A DNA stretch of 64,000 bases from Peptacetobacter sp900539645 (lineage in GTDB: Bacteria > Bacillota > Clostridia > Peptostreptococcales > Peptostreptococcaceae), in assembly GCF_047807365.1 (NCBI RefSeq), contig NZ_JBLOUI010000007.1, positions 4,963-68,962 of the forward strand, written 5' to 3'. The position numbers were made by a program, and so were the translations under genes. Below, in pieces: positions 35,829 to 44,756 of the stretch (position 1 is the stretch's first letter; each line of letters opens with the position of its first letter). Under the pieces are notes generated by a model, which saw only the letters and a program-made list of their open reading frames with translations, was not told where the DNA came from and did no database searches.

Positions 35829-38222
35829 ATGTTAGTATCAGTAAAATGGTTAAGAGATTACGTAGATATAGATATGGACGTAAAAGAATTTGCCGATATG
35901 ATGACAATGACAGGGACTAAAATGGAAACTGTTGAATACTTCGGTGAAGATATAGAAAATGTTGTAGTTGGGAAAATATTAGAGATAAACCCACATCCAA
36001 ATGCAGATAAATTAATAGTAACAAAAGTTGACGCTGGAGAAAAAATTCTTCAGATAGTAACAGGAGCAAAAAATGTAAAAGTTGGAGATTATATACCTCT
36101 AGCAATACACGGAGCTAAACTTCCTGGTGGAATAAAAATAAAAACAGGAAAATTAAGAGGCGAAGTATCAGAAGGTATGATGTGTTCTGCTGCTGAACTT
36201 GGAATAGATGAAAAATACGTTGAAGAATACAAAAAGAACGGAATATTCCTTCTTGATTACGAAGATACTTATGAAACAGGTAAAGATGTTAAAGAAGTTC
36301 TTGGTATAAATGATGCAGTTATAGATTTCGAATTAACATCAAATAGACCAGACTGCAGATGTGTAATAGGTATAGCTAGAGAAGCAGCTGTAACAGTTGG
36401 TAAAAAAGTTAAATACCCAGAAGTATCTGTTAAAGAAGAAGCTGACGAAGCAATAGATTTCGATGTACAGATAGAAAACCCAGAATTATGTAGAAGATAT
36501 GCAGCTAGAATAGTTAAAGATGTTAAAATAGCTCCATCTCCATACTGGATGCAGAGAAGATTAATAGAAGCTGGTGTAAGACCTATAAATAATATAGTAG
36601 ATATAACTAACTATGTAATGTTAGAGATGGGTCAGCCAATGCACGCATTTGACTTAAGTGATATAGGAACTGGAAAAATAGTTGTTAGAAATGCTGAAGA
36701 AGGAGAAAAATTCGTTACTCTAGATGAACAGGAAAGAACTCTTGATAAAGATATGTTAGTTATAACTAATGGAGAAAAATCTTTAGCTTTAGCTGGTGTA
36801 ATGGGTGGATTAAACTCAGAAATAAAAGACACTACAACTGAATTATTATTCGAAAGTGCAAACTTCCAGGCTGAAAACGTAAGAGCTACTTCTAAAAAAT
36901 TAGGACTTAGAACAGAATCTTCTTCAAGATTCGAAAAAGGTATAGATCCAAACTTAGCAGAACTTGCTGTAAACAGAGCAGCTCAGTTAGTTGAAATGTT
37001 AGGAGCAGGTAAAGTATTAAAAGGTATAGAAGATAACTATCCTTCAAAACCAGAACAGAAAATACTTACAGTAAATCCTAAGAGAATAACAGCTAGATTA
37101 GGAATAGACCTTCCAATAGCTCAGTTCATAGAAATATTAGAATCATTAGAATTCGACTGTGATTTAAAATCTGCTGAAGAATTAGAAATAAGAGTGCCTT
37201 CATTCAGATTAGATATGGAACAGGAAGCTGATGTTCTTGAAGAAATAGCAAGAATATACGGATTCGAAAATATACCAGCTAAACAGTTAGAAGGTAACTA
37301 CACAGCAGGTATAAAAACTGAAAGACAGAAATTCAACGATATACTAAAATCTACTGCTCTATCAACAGGATTATATGAAGTACTTAGCTACTCATTCGTA
37401 AGTCCATCAGGAGTAGATAAAATAAAATTACCTGCAGATTCTCCAAAGAGAAACTTTGTAAAACTTTTAAATCCACTTGGAGAAGAAACTTCTGTAATGA
37501 GAACTACAATGATACCAAATATGCTTGATATAGTATACACTAATATGTCTAGAAAGAACGCAGAATTCGCAGGATTCGAATGTGGACATGTATTTGTACC
37601 AAGTGAAGAAGGACTTCCTTCAGAATTAAACCATATGTGTATGGCAATGTACGGAAAAGAAGTAGACTTCTTCGTATTAAAAGGTGCAGTTGAAAAAGTT
37701 CTTGAAAGAGCAGGAATGAAAGAATACGAAATAATACCAGAAAAAGAAAACACTACATTCCATCCAGGTAGATGTGCTAAAATAGTATGTAATGGAACAT
37801 TAGTAGGTTACTTAGGAGAAGTACATCCTGATGTACTTGAAAACTATGGATTAACTCAGAGAGTATATGTTTGTGAAATAGACACAGATGTAGTATTTGA
37901 AAACTCAGACAGAACAATAATATTCAAATCTCTTCCAAAATATCCATCTACATCAAGAGATATAGCACTTACTGTAAAAGATGAAGTATATGTAAAAGAT
38001 ATAGAAGATATAATAAAAGCTAACGGAGAAGGATTAGTTGAAAGTTATAGATTATTCGACGTATACAGAGGATCTCAGATAGAAACTGGATATAAATCTG
38101 TAGCATACAGCATAACTTATAGAAGTGCTGAAAAAACACTTACTGATGATGACATAGCACCAGTTCATGAAAACATATTAAAAGAATTAAGCGAAAAATT
38201 AGGTGCTGAATTAAGAGCTTAA
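35829..38222 (+). CDS. pheT: Phenylalanine-tRNA ligase beta subunit
   Basis: A 797-residue subunit of the normal long type. It starts MLVSVKWLRDYVDID, then comes the tRNA-binding EMAP-like domain (NPHPNADKLIVTKVD), the B3/B4 editing domain (SNRPDCRCVIGIAREAAV), the B5 domain, a catalytic-like core and the C-terminal ferredoxin-fold anticodon-binding domain (YPSTSRDIALTVKDEVYV). It pairs with PheS to make the tetrameric enzyme. I read only CAG for Gln in this gene. GGGAGGAA precedes the ATG. Confidence 0.97.
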   Translation: MLVSVKWLRDYVDIDMDVKEFADMMTMTGTKMETVEYFGEDIENVVVGKILEINPHPNADKLIVTKVDAGEKILQIVTGAKNVKVGDYIPLAIHGAKLPGGIKIKTGKLRGEVSEGMMCSAAELGIDEKYVEEYKKNGIFLLDYEDTYETGKDVKEVLGINDAVIDFELTSNRPDCRCVIGIAREAAVTVGKKVKYPEVSVKEEADEAIDFDVQIENPELCRRYAARIVKDVKIAPSPYWMQRRLIEAGVRPINNIVDITNYVMLEMGQPMHAFDLSDIGTGKIVVRNAEEGEKFVTLDEQERTLDKDMLVITNGEKSLALAGVMGGLNSEIKDTTTELLFESANFQAENVRATSKKLGLRTESSSRFEKGIDPNLAELAVNRAAQLVEMLGAGKVLKGIEDNYPSKPEQKILTVNPKRITARLGIDLPIAQFIEILESLEFDCDLKSAEELEIRVPSFRLDMEQEADVLEEIARIYGFENIPAKQLEGNYTAGIKTERQKFNDILKSTALSTGLYEVLSYSFVSPSGVDKIKLPADSPKRNFVKLLNPLGEETSVMRTTMIPNMLDIVYTNMSRKNAEFAGFECGHVFVPSEEGLPSELNHMCMAMYGKEVDFFVLKGAVEKVLERAGMKEYEIIPEKENTTFHPGRCAKIVCNGTLVGYLGEVHPDVLENYGLTQRVYVCEIDTDVVFENSDRTIIFKSLPKYPSTSRDIALTVKDEVYVKDIEDIIKANGEGLVESYRLFDVYRGSQIETGYKSVAYSITYRSAEKTLTDDDIAPVHENILKELSEKLGAELRA

Positions 38223-38252
38223 TGAAAAGTAATCATTAGGGGGTTGAAACCG

Positions 38253-38864
38253 ATGAATAAGGTAACTGTAAAAATACAGGGAGCTGAATATCAGATGACA
38301 GGAGATAAGCCTGTTGAAAAAATGAAACAGATAGCTGACTATGTAGACAGTGAAATGAGTACAATAGCTGAGGCGAATTCAAGACTTAGTATATCAGCAG
38401 TATCAATACTTACAGCTCTAAACATAGCAGATCTTCTATTTGAATGCTCTGAAGAAAACCAGGAAATAGCTAAAGAGCTTGAAGAATTACAGGAAAATGC
38501 AGAAAATGGTATAAACTCTGAAGCTGCAAAAGAATTAGAAGAAAAAATAGCATTAAAAGACCAGGAAATAGAAGAGTTAAAAAACGGGGTTGAATCTAAA
38601 AACTCAGAACTTGAAGAGCTACAGAAAAGAATGGCAGAACTTATGGAAATAGTAGAAGAAAAGAAAAAAGAAATCTTAGAACTACAGAATCCAGAAGTAT
38701 GCCAGGAAATTAATGTAGATGAAAGAATAAAAGAGCTAGAAGAAAAATTAGCTGAGGCTAATAAAAAGGTAGAAACTGCTGAACAGATAGCATCTGAATT
38801 CCAGAACAATGCCTACGAACTTCAGCTTGAAAACACTGAGCTTAAAAATAAATTAGACAAATAA
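38253..38864 (+). CDS. zapA: Cell division protein ZapA with long coiled-coil tail
   Basis: A 203-residue protein. The first 80 residues (NKVTVKIQGAEYQMTGDKP and MKQIADYVDSEM, then SAVSILTALNIADLLFE) match the ZapA head that binds FtsZ and bundles its filaments. A long Glu/Lys/Leu-rich coiled coil follows from about residue 75 to the end, longer than in classic ZapA. The ATG is eight bases after AGGGGGT. It lies just behind pheT as in many Clostridia and probably belongs to the same transcript. Confidence 0.85.
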   Translation: MNKVTVKIQGAEYQMTGDKPVEKMKQIADYVDSEMSTIAEANSRLSISAVSILTALNIADLLFECSEENQEIAKELEELQENAENGINSEAAKELEEKIALKDQEIEELKNGVESKNSELEELQKRMAELMEIVEEKKKEILELQNPEVCQEINVDERIKELEEKLAEANKKVETAEQIASEFQNNAYELQLENTELKNKLDK

Positions 38865-38880
38865 CGCAAATGTATTGCAA

Positions 38881-38928
38881 AAAGAGTCGCTTGATACATA
38901 TAATATATGGAGCGGCTCTTTTTTTTAT
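38881..38928 (+). terminator. Terminator after zapA
   Basis: AAAGAGTCGCT (38881-38891) and AGCGGCTCTTT (38911-38921) pair with one G-T, followed by a T run. Confidence 0.87.
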
Positions 38929-39027
38929 GCCGATTTTTAAGTGAAAATAATTGTTTTTAAAAAGAAATTATATTAGATAATTGTTGGAATGTTGAAATAA
39001 AATTATGATTTCAATAAGAAGGAGGAA

Positions 39028-41460
39028 ATGATGAATAAAATAGAACTTCTTGCTCCGGTTGGAAGCTTTGAAGCGTTAAAGGCAGCTGTTCAAAATGGTG
39101 CAGATGCAGTTTATTTAGGTGGAAAAGATTTTAGTGCTAGAGCATCTGCAAATAATTTTGATAGAGAAGAACTACAGGAAGCAGTTAAATACTGCCATAC
39201 AAGAGGAGTTAAACTCTTTATAACAGTAAATACATTGATAAAACAGAATGAGGTAGAGGACTTTATTGAGTATATAAAATTCTTATACGATATAGATATA
39301 GATGCTGTAATTGTGCAGGATATAGGTATGGCAATGCTTATAAAAAGAGAACTTCCAGACTTTGAAATACACGCAAGCACTCAGATGGCAGCACATTCAT
39401 TAGAAGATGTAGAGTATTTAAAAAGTATAGGATTTGATAGAGTTGTACTTGCTAGAGAACTAAGTGCACCAGAAATAAAAGAAATTTGCTCAAAGGTTAA
39501 GGTTGATATAGAGGTATTCGTACATGGAGCACTGTGCGTATGCTATTCTGGTCAGTGTTTAATGAGTAGTATGATAGGAAATAGATCTGGAAATAGAGGT
39601 AGATGTGCACAGCCTTGCAGACAGAAATATGAATTAATAGATGTAGAAACAGGTGAAACTGTAAACACAAATGGAGAATACCTACTAAGTCCTAGAGATT
39701 TAAATACTATAGAAGAAATTGGAGAAGTAATAGACGCAGGTGTATTATCTCTAAAAATAGAAGGTAGAATGAAAAGACCTGAGTATGTTGCAACAGTTGT
39801 ATCTGCATATAGACATGCAGCAGATAACTATATAGCTACAGGAAAAACTGGTGTAACTACTGAAGACATGAACGAGCTTTATACAATCTTTAATAGAAAA
39901 TTCACTAGAGGATATATACTTGGAGAAAAAGGTATAGATATAATGAACTCTGAAAAACCAAACAACAGAGGTTTATATATTGGTAAGGTAGTAGATTTTA
40001 ATAAGAAAAGAAAAAGATTAAAGATAAAATTAGAAAATACTCTTAAAAAAGGCGATGGAATAAACCTTGGTGGAGGAACTATAGGTAGAATAATCAAGGG
40101 AAATGAGATAAGTGAAATAGGATTCGCTGGAGAAACTATAGAGCTAGACTTTGTAGGAGAGGCTAGAAAAAATCAGGATGTTTTCAAAACATCGGATAAC
40201 TCTTTAATAGAAAGGGTAAAATCTACTTTTGAAAGCGATAAAGAGTTAGTAAAAACTCCTGTTTATATGAGATATAAGGCTTATATAGGAGAAAAACCTG
40301 TACTTGAAATATCTGATACAGAAGGTAATTCTGTGCTAGTTGAGGGAGAAAAAGAGGCAGAAAAAGCTATGAAGGTAGCATTATCTGAAGAAAAGGCAAA
40401 ATCTCAGCTTGAAAAACTTGGAAACACTCCTTATGAGTTAGAAAATATAGAACTAGATATAGGTGAAGATGTTAGTATTCCCGTAAGTATGATAAATAAA
40501 ATGAGAAGGGAAGCTATAGAAAAATTATCTGATTCAAGAGAAGTTGTAAAAGGAAGAAGTCTAAAAGATAAGGAAATAAACTATTCTATAAAAGATAAAA
40601 GACCAGAGTATTTAGAAGAAGAGCCTAGAATAAGAGTTAAGGTTAAAAATTTAGAACAGTTAAAAGCAGTTGCGGATTTAGAAATAGATACAATATACTA
40701 TGAAAACTTATATGATTTCGCTGAAGCTAAAAAAATAGCTGTAGAAAACGACAAGAAAATAGTATACTCTGCACCTAGAATAATGAGAAATCCTGACTAC
40801 AAGGTATTTGATAAGATAATAGATGAAATAACTGAAGAGGATTCTGTACTTGCAGCGAGCTGGGGAGAAATAAAATTCTTTACAGAAAACTGTGGATGTG
40901 GAATAAGAGCAGATTGGTCATTAAATGCATTCAACGGAGAGAGCATGAATTGGCTTAGAAATAGTGGAATGGAAAGTATATGTATATCTCAGGAAATGAA
41001 TGTGAGTGAAATAAAAGAATCTATAAAACACACAGATGCAGAAATAGAAACAGTTGTATACGGATACGCACCTATGATGATAAGTGAATACTGTCCAATG
41101 GGTGTACTTGTAAGAAACTGCAAAAAAGACAAAAGATGTGCAGAATGTAGAAAAGATAAATATATGTTAGAAGATCAGAAGGGAAGCAAGTTTAGACTAT
41201 CTCAGAGCGAATTCTGTAGAACTACTATATATAATTCTGAACCTACAATAATGCTTGAAAATCTTGAAGATGTTGCAGAAACTGGTGTTGACTTCTTTAG
41301 ATTAGACTTCTCACTAGAAACACCAGAAGAAGTTAGAGAAATAGCTAAAGCATATATAGAAACAACAGAAAACGACTTTGAATTAAGCAACACTGCAAAA
41401 AAAGTGTTAAATAAAAACAGAAATTACACAACTGCTCACTTCTACAAAGGAGTTGAGTAA
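39028..41460 (+). CDS. Peptidase U32 family protein (RlhA/YrrO-like, long form)
   Basis: An 810-residue protein. The N-terminal half starts IELLAPVGSFEALKAAVQNGADAVYLGGKDFSAR and includes the U32 signature EVFVHGALCVCYSGQCLMSS with conserved Cys and GRCAQPCRQKYEL. The second half has a DUF3656-like collagenase-associated domain and a further Cys cluster (CPMGVLVRNCKKDKRCAECRK). Members of this family are known as RNA hydroxylation enzymes (RlhA) or tRNA-modification partners, although first named peptidases; the Cys cluster suggests an iron-sulfur site. It sits one base before the NUDIX gene. Confidence 0.88.
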   Translation: MMNKIELLAPVGSFEALKAAVQNGADAVYLGGKDFSARASANNFDREELQEAVKYCHTRGVKLFITVNTLIKQNEVEDFIEYIKFLYDIDIDAVIVQDIGMAMLIKRELPDFEIHASTQMAAHSLEDVEYLKSIGFDRVVLARELSAPEIKEICSKVKVDIEVFVHGALCVCYSGQCLMSSMIGNRSGNRGRCAQPCRQKYELIDVETGETVNTNGEYLLSPRDLNTIEEIGEVIDAGVLSLKIEGRMKRPEYVATVVSAYRHAADNYIATGKTGVTTEDMNELYTIFNRKFTRGYILGEKGIDIMNSEKPNNRGLYIGKVVDFNKKRKRLKIKLENTLKKGDGINLGGGTIGRIIKGNEISEIGFAGETIELDFVGEARKNQDVFKTSDNSLIERVKSTFESDKELVKTPVYMRYKAYIGEKPVLEISDTEGNSVLVEGEKEAEKAMKVALSEEKAKSQLEKLGNTPYELENIELDIGEDVSIPVSMINKMRREAIEKLSDSREVVKGRSLKDKEINYSIKDKRPEYLEEEPRIRVKVKNLEQLKAVADLEIDTIYYENLYDFAEAKKIAVENDKKIVYSAPRIMRNPDYKVFDKIIDEITEEDSVLAASWGEIKFFTENCGCGIRADWSLNAFNGESMNWLRNSGMESICISQEMNVSEIKESIKHTDAEIETVVYGYAPMMISEYCPMGVLVRNCKKDKRCAECRKDKYMLEDQKGSKFRLSQSEFCRTTIYNSEPTIMLENLEDVAETGVDFFRLDFSLETPEEVREIAKAYIETTENDFELSNTAKKVLNKNRNYTTAHFYKGVE

Positions 41461-41461
41461 T

Positions 41462-41944
41462 ATGAATAAGACAGTACTTACAACTATTTGCTATATTGAA
41501 AAAGGTGGCAAAACGCTTATGCTTTATAGAAATAAAAAGAAAAATGACGTACATGAAGGAAAATACGTCGGGATTGGTGGAAAATTTGAATTTGGAGAAA
41601 CTCCAGAAGAATGTATAATTAGAGAGATTAAAGAAGAAACTGGATTAACTGTAAATTCACTTAGATATCATGGACTTATTTCTTTCCCTAAATTTGCAAA
41701 TGATGACAACTGGTACATGTTTATATTTAGTTGTAGAGATTTTGAAGGGGAAGTTCCTGAAGATAGATTAGATGATTGTCCAGAGGGTAGACTTCTTTGG
41801 GTCGATAACGATAAGGTTATGGACTTAAATATGTGGGATGGAGATAGAGTATTTTTAGAGTGGGTAGCAACTAAAAAAGTCTTTAATGCAAAAATTGAAT
41901 ACGAGGATGGAGAATTAAAGAGATATAACGTGGATTTTTATTAA
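41462..41944 (+). CDS. NUDIX hydrolase (MutT-like, 8-oxo-dGTP type)
   Basis: A 160-residue pyrophosphohydrolase. The Nudix box is clear: GKFEFGETPEECIIREIKEETGLTV, read here as G-x5-E-x7-REIKEETGL. The N-terminus TTICYIEKGGKTLMLYRNKK resembles the 8-oxo-dGTP diphosphatase/MutT group that cleans oxidised nucleotides. ATG 41462 is used because the ribosome site AAAGGAG lies in the end of the preceding gene. It is the last gene before the AT-rich peptide cassette and its stop codon is 18 bases before the first regulatory repeat. Confidence 0.88.
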   Translation: MNKTVLTTICYIEKGGKTLMLYRNKKKNDVHEGKYVGIGGKFEFGETPEECIIREIKEETGLTVNSLRYHGLISFPKFANDDNWYMFIFSCRDFEGEVPEDRLDDCPEGRLLWVDNDKVMDLNMWDGDRVFLEWVATKKVFNAKIEYEDGELKRYNVDFY

Positions 41945-41961
41945 GAAAATATTAGATTTAT

Positions 41962-42028
41962 CCAGATAGGCAATAATAATACCTAGTTGGGCAAAATAGA
42001 ATAATTATAAAAAAATAAATGCTATAAT
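41962..42028 (+). promoter_or_regulatory. LytTR-type binding site and promoter (site 1)
   Basis: Two imperfect direct repeats, CCAGATAGGCAA (41962-41973) and CCTAGTTGGGCAA (41982-41994), have their GGCAA cores exactly 21 bases apart. This two-turn period is that of AgrA/ComE-type LytTR regulators. A TATAAT box is at 42023-42028, with no good -35 box, as expected for an activated promoter. The secreted-peptide gene begins 33 bases further. Confidence 0.75.
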
Positions 42029-42060
42029 ATCAGTAACATAAAATGAAAGAGGTAAAAATT

Positions 42061-42198
42061 ATGAAATATAAAAAATTAATATCATTATTTTTAGTTACTA
42101 TTATTACAGCATTATCTTTTACTCAAGTATTTGCTAATGAAAATACTGTAAAACCACAAACTGTGGATCCACTTAAAAAATCTGTACTTAGAAATTAA
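42061..42198 (+). CDS. Secreted small peptide, candidate signal or leader
   Basis: A 45-residue product with a clean signal peptide: MKYKK, a hydrophobic core (LISLFLVTIITALSF) and a probable cleavage site after TQVFA. The released part would be about 20 residues, polar and basic (starting NENTVKPQ, ending SVLRN). I know no homologous family. AAAGAGG lies about eight bases upstream. The gene follows the first LytTR-type repeat, and a kinase/regulator pair is encoded 380 bases downstream, so it is a candidate inducer of that system or a small accessory peptide; neither is proven. It has no Cys and so does not resemble the maturation substrates. Confidence 0.65.
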   Translation: MKYKKLISLFLVTIITALSFTQVFANENTVKPQTVDPLKKSVLRN

Positions 42199-42213
42199 AG
42201 GCTGGGATGTCAA

Positions 42214-42423
42214 ATGAGTAATAATATAAAATTAAAATTAATTTTGTTATCAGTAATATCTATCTTAATTTATTATATTCCACAAAATATTTAAAAATCG
42301 ACAGCCCTAATAGCAGATACAGCAAAATATGAAGTTATTTTTAGTATAATAAGCATATTGTTAATACTATTTATATTTTCCTTATTTATAATATTTATAA
42401 CTGATATAAATAAAAAATTATAG
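42214..42423 (+). pseudogene. Small membrane protein gene interrupted by TAA
   Basis: An ATG at 42214 begins a frame that reads 26 residues (MSNNIKLKLILLSVISILIY and so on) and stops at TAA 42292-42294. The same frame continues open for 42 codons to TAG 42421-42423, with a further membrane segment (IISILLILFIFSLFIIF). Without the TAA it would be a 68-residue protein with two membrane helices. It may also be read as a real 26-residue hydrophobic peptide. The start is 15 bases after the secreted-peptide gene, so they share a transcript; its context suggests a helper, signal or immunity peptide. Confidence 0.45.
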
Positions 42424-42452
42424 ATTAATTAAATAATATTTTTACTGGAGAA

Positions 42453-42489
42453 AACAAGAAGAGTGAAATACTTTTCTTGTTTTTTTTGT
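42453..42489 (+). terminator. Terminator of the small-peptide transcript
   Basis: AACAAGAAGAGT and ACTTTTCTTGTT form a stem of about 11 pairs with one mismatch, followed by a T run. Confidence 0.8.
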
Positions 42490-42575
42490 AACAATATTGT
42501 AAATTATAGCATATGAAAAAGGACTATAATATAAATATAGATATTTTTATGAAAAAATTTGGATGGTGATAAAAT

Positions 42576-43292
42576 ATGTATAATATAGTTATTTGTGAAG
42601 ATAATAAAGAACAAATAAAAATAATACTAAATTACTTAAGGATAATATTTGAAAATATAGATGATAATTATAATTATAATATTAATATATTTAATTCAGC
42701 AGAGGAAATGTTGGAAAAAAATATAGATGATGTAGATATATTTTTATTAGATATAAAAATGAAAAAAATGAGTGGAATGGAAGCAGCTCAAAATATAAGA
42801 AGTAGAGGTATTAATTCTGAAATAATTTTTTTGACTGGACTTATAGAGTATGCTAAAGATGGATATAAGGTAAGGGCGTATAGATATATATTAAAACCTA
42901 TAAAATTTGATGAGCTTCAAGAAAGTATTTTGATTTGTATAGAAGAAATAAATAAAAATAAAAGAAAGTATTTTCTAATAGATCAAAATGGGAAAATAGA
43001 AAAAATAAAAATAGATTTAATAAAATATATTGAGATAAATAGAAAAGAATTAATAATTCATTTAGTTGATAAAAACATTATTTATTCTTGGAAAAGTATA
43101 GCAGAGTTTGATAAAAAATTAGAAAAATATGGATTTTTTAGAGTACATAAAAGTTTTTTAGTGAATATGATATATATTGATTTAATAACAAATGATGCCG
43201 TTATTATTGGAGAAGATAAAGTTCCTGTTAGCAAATATAGAATAAAAGATTTGAAACAAAAATTTACTAGATTTATAGGGAGAAAAATATAA
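42576..43292 (+). CDS. LytTR family response regulator (AgrA-like)
   Basis: A 238-residue transcription activator. The receiver domain (1-120) has the acidic pair in VICEDN, the phosphorylated Asp in IFLLDIKMKKMSGMEAA and the Lys in YILKPIKFDEL. The C-terminal LytTR domain (about 135-236) has KYIEINRKELIIH and RVHKSFLVNM. LytTR proteins bind direct repeats about 21 bp apart, matching the sites at 41962 and 44596. It overlaps the kinase gene by one base. Gln codons are all CAA, and base composition is more AT-rich than the flanks. Confidence 0.93.
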   Translation: MYNIVICEDNKEQIKIILNYLRIIFENIDDNYNYNINIFNSAEEMLEKNIDDVDIFLLDIKMKKMSGMEAAQNIRSRGINSEIIFLTGLIEYAKDGYKVRAYRYILKPIKFDELQESILICIEEINKNKRKYFLIDQNGKIEKIKIDLIKYIEINRKELIIHLVDKNIIYSWKSIAEFDKKLEKYGFFRVHKSFLVNMIYIDLITNDAVIIGEDKVPVSKYRIKDLKQKFTRFIGRKI

Positions 43293-44638
43293 TGGAGAAT
43301 ATATTTTACTGCGAATTGATTAGAATATTTTCTAGTGTATTTGATATATTAATTTTTATGGTTATAATAAATAAATTTGAAAGTAGAGTGAAAAATAAAA
43401 GAGAATTTGCCTACTCGAATTTATTATTAATTTTAGTTATAGTTATAGAGTCTATTTTTAGTAAAGATTTATTTTTAAGATTATTTATAAACATATTATT
43501 TGTAAGTATGAATATTAGATATAATTATAATATAAGATTGCAAAGATTATTTTTTATAATATTTATTTATAGTTTATTTATTATAGGAATAGATTCATTA
43601 GTAACGATATTTTTAATGAAAGTTCAAAATATAGAAAGAATAAATTTATTATTTAATAATTATATTTATTTTATACAGTATTTTGTTGTTACGAAGGTAA
43701 TACTAGTTTTAAATTTACTAAAAATAAAAAAAGAACGTTGGAAATTTGTATTTGACTTAGAAAAAGAAGAATATTTAAAATTTTTATTGCCTGTAATAGT
43801 AAATATTGTTAGCATAGTGATAATATTTGAATTTTTGATGACTAATACAATAAAGTACAATTCTAATTTTATAACAATTTTAATTTTAATAATATCCGCT
43901 ATAATTTCAAATATAGCTATAATAAAAATGATTATACGAATATTAAAAAACAATAAATTAGATTATGAAAATAAGTTGATAAAAGAAAAGTTAAATATGC
44001 AGTACCAATATTATAACTCTATGCAAAAGAATTATTCAAAAGTTAGAGAAATATACCATGATATGAATAATCATATTATGTGTATAGAAAAATTAAATAG
44101 TATGGATAGGAAAAAATATATAAATGAAATAAAAGAAAAATTAGAGGATGTAAAAAATAATTTTCATACTAATAATTTAATATTAGACATTATACTTATG
44201 GAAAAAGAGGAAATATGCAAAGAATATAATATAAATTTATATGTAGATTTAAACTTAAAAAAGTGTGATTTTATAGAAATGACAGATATATGCACTATAT
44301 TTTCTAATTTGCTTGACAATGCTATAGAAGCTAGTAAAAATATAGAAGATGAAGAAAATAAAAAAATATTTATAAAAGATACTATAGTAAATAAATTTTA
44401 TTTAATAAAAATAGAAAATAATAAAAAAAATATAATTATAAAAAAAGAAAATAGAATTATTACTAGTAAAAAAGATGATTTTTTGCATGGATTAGGTTTA
44501 CAAAGTGTAAGAAATGCAGTTGAAAAATATAATGGAAATATGGATATAAATGATAGCGAAAATGTATTCGAGATAATAATCTATATTCCATTGGTCCAGA
44601 TAAGCAATAATAATACCCAGATAGGCAAAATATATTGA
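43292..44638 (+). CDS. AgrC-like sensor histidine kinase (GHKL type)
   Basis: A 448-residue membrane kinase. The first 210 residues have about six membrane segments; a coiled segment follows, then the phospho-acceptor region IYHDMNNHIMCIEKL with the His after Tyr, the N-box NLLDNAIEASKN and the G-box GLGLQSVRNAVEKYNG. This layout is that of peptide-sensing kinases such as AgrC, ComD and PlnB. No AgrB protease is present, so the signal would have to be a linear peptide, with the 42061 peptide as the obvious candidate. The last codons of the gene contain the second LytTR-type repeat. Confidence 0.9.
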   Translation: MENIFYCELIRIFSSVFDILIFMVIINKFESRVKNKREFAYSNLLLILVIVIESIFSKDLFLRLFINILFVSMNIRYNYNIRLQRLFFIIFIYSLFIIGIDSLVTIFLMKVQNIERINLLFNNYIYFIQYFVVTKVILVLNLLKIKKERWKFVFDLEKEEYLKFLLPVIVNIVSIVIIFEFLMTNTIKYNSNFITILILIISAIISNIAIIKMIIRILKNNKLDYENKLIKEKLNMQYQYYNSMQKNYSKVREIYHDMNNHIMCIEKLNSMDRKKYINEIKEKLEDVKNNFHTNNLILDIILMEKEEICKEYNINLYVDLNLKKCDFIEMTDICTIFSNLLDNAIEASKNIEDEENKKIFIKDTIVNKFYLIKIENNKKNIIIKKENRIITSKKDDFLHGLGLQSVRNAVEKYNGNMDINDSENVFEIIIYIPLVQISNNNTQIGKIY

Positions 44639-44660
44639 ATAGTTTAAATTAAGATGTTAT
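44596..44660 (+). promoter_or_regulatory. LytTR-type binding site and promoter (site 2)
   Basis: CCAGATAAGCAA (44596-44607) and CCAGATAGGCAA (44617-44628) are direct repeats with 11 of 12 bases equal and a period of exactly 21 bases. The spacer has the same AATAAT core as at site 1. A possible -10 box TGTTAT lies at 44655-44660, 27 bases after the repeat, close to the 29 bases at site 1. The site lies inside the end of the kinase gene and precedes the biosynthetic operon. Confidence 0.75.
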
Positions 44661-44680
44661 TTTGTAAACAAAGATTTTGA

Positions 44681-44718
44681 AAGAAGATAATTGTTTATAA
44701 GGTGATATCTTTTTTTTA
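44681..44718 (+). terminator. Weak terminator or attenuator before the biosynthetic operon
   Basis: AAGAAGATA (44681-44689) can pair with TATCTTTTT (44706-44714) including a G-T pair, followed by T residues. It lies downstream of the presumed promoter of site 2, so it could end the kinase transcript and also attenuate the operon. Confidence 0.4.
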
Positions 44719-44756
44719 TAAAAAAATTATTAATGAAAAGAGGTGTATTTATAAAG

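Noticed and set aside
44733..44756. Upstream ATG extending the small membrane protein by eight residues
   Set aside because: No ribosome site before it; the AGAGGTG between the two ATGs fits the second start.
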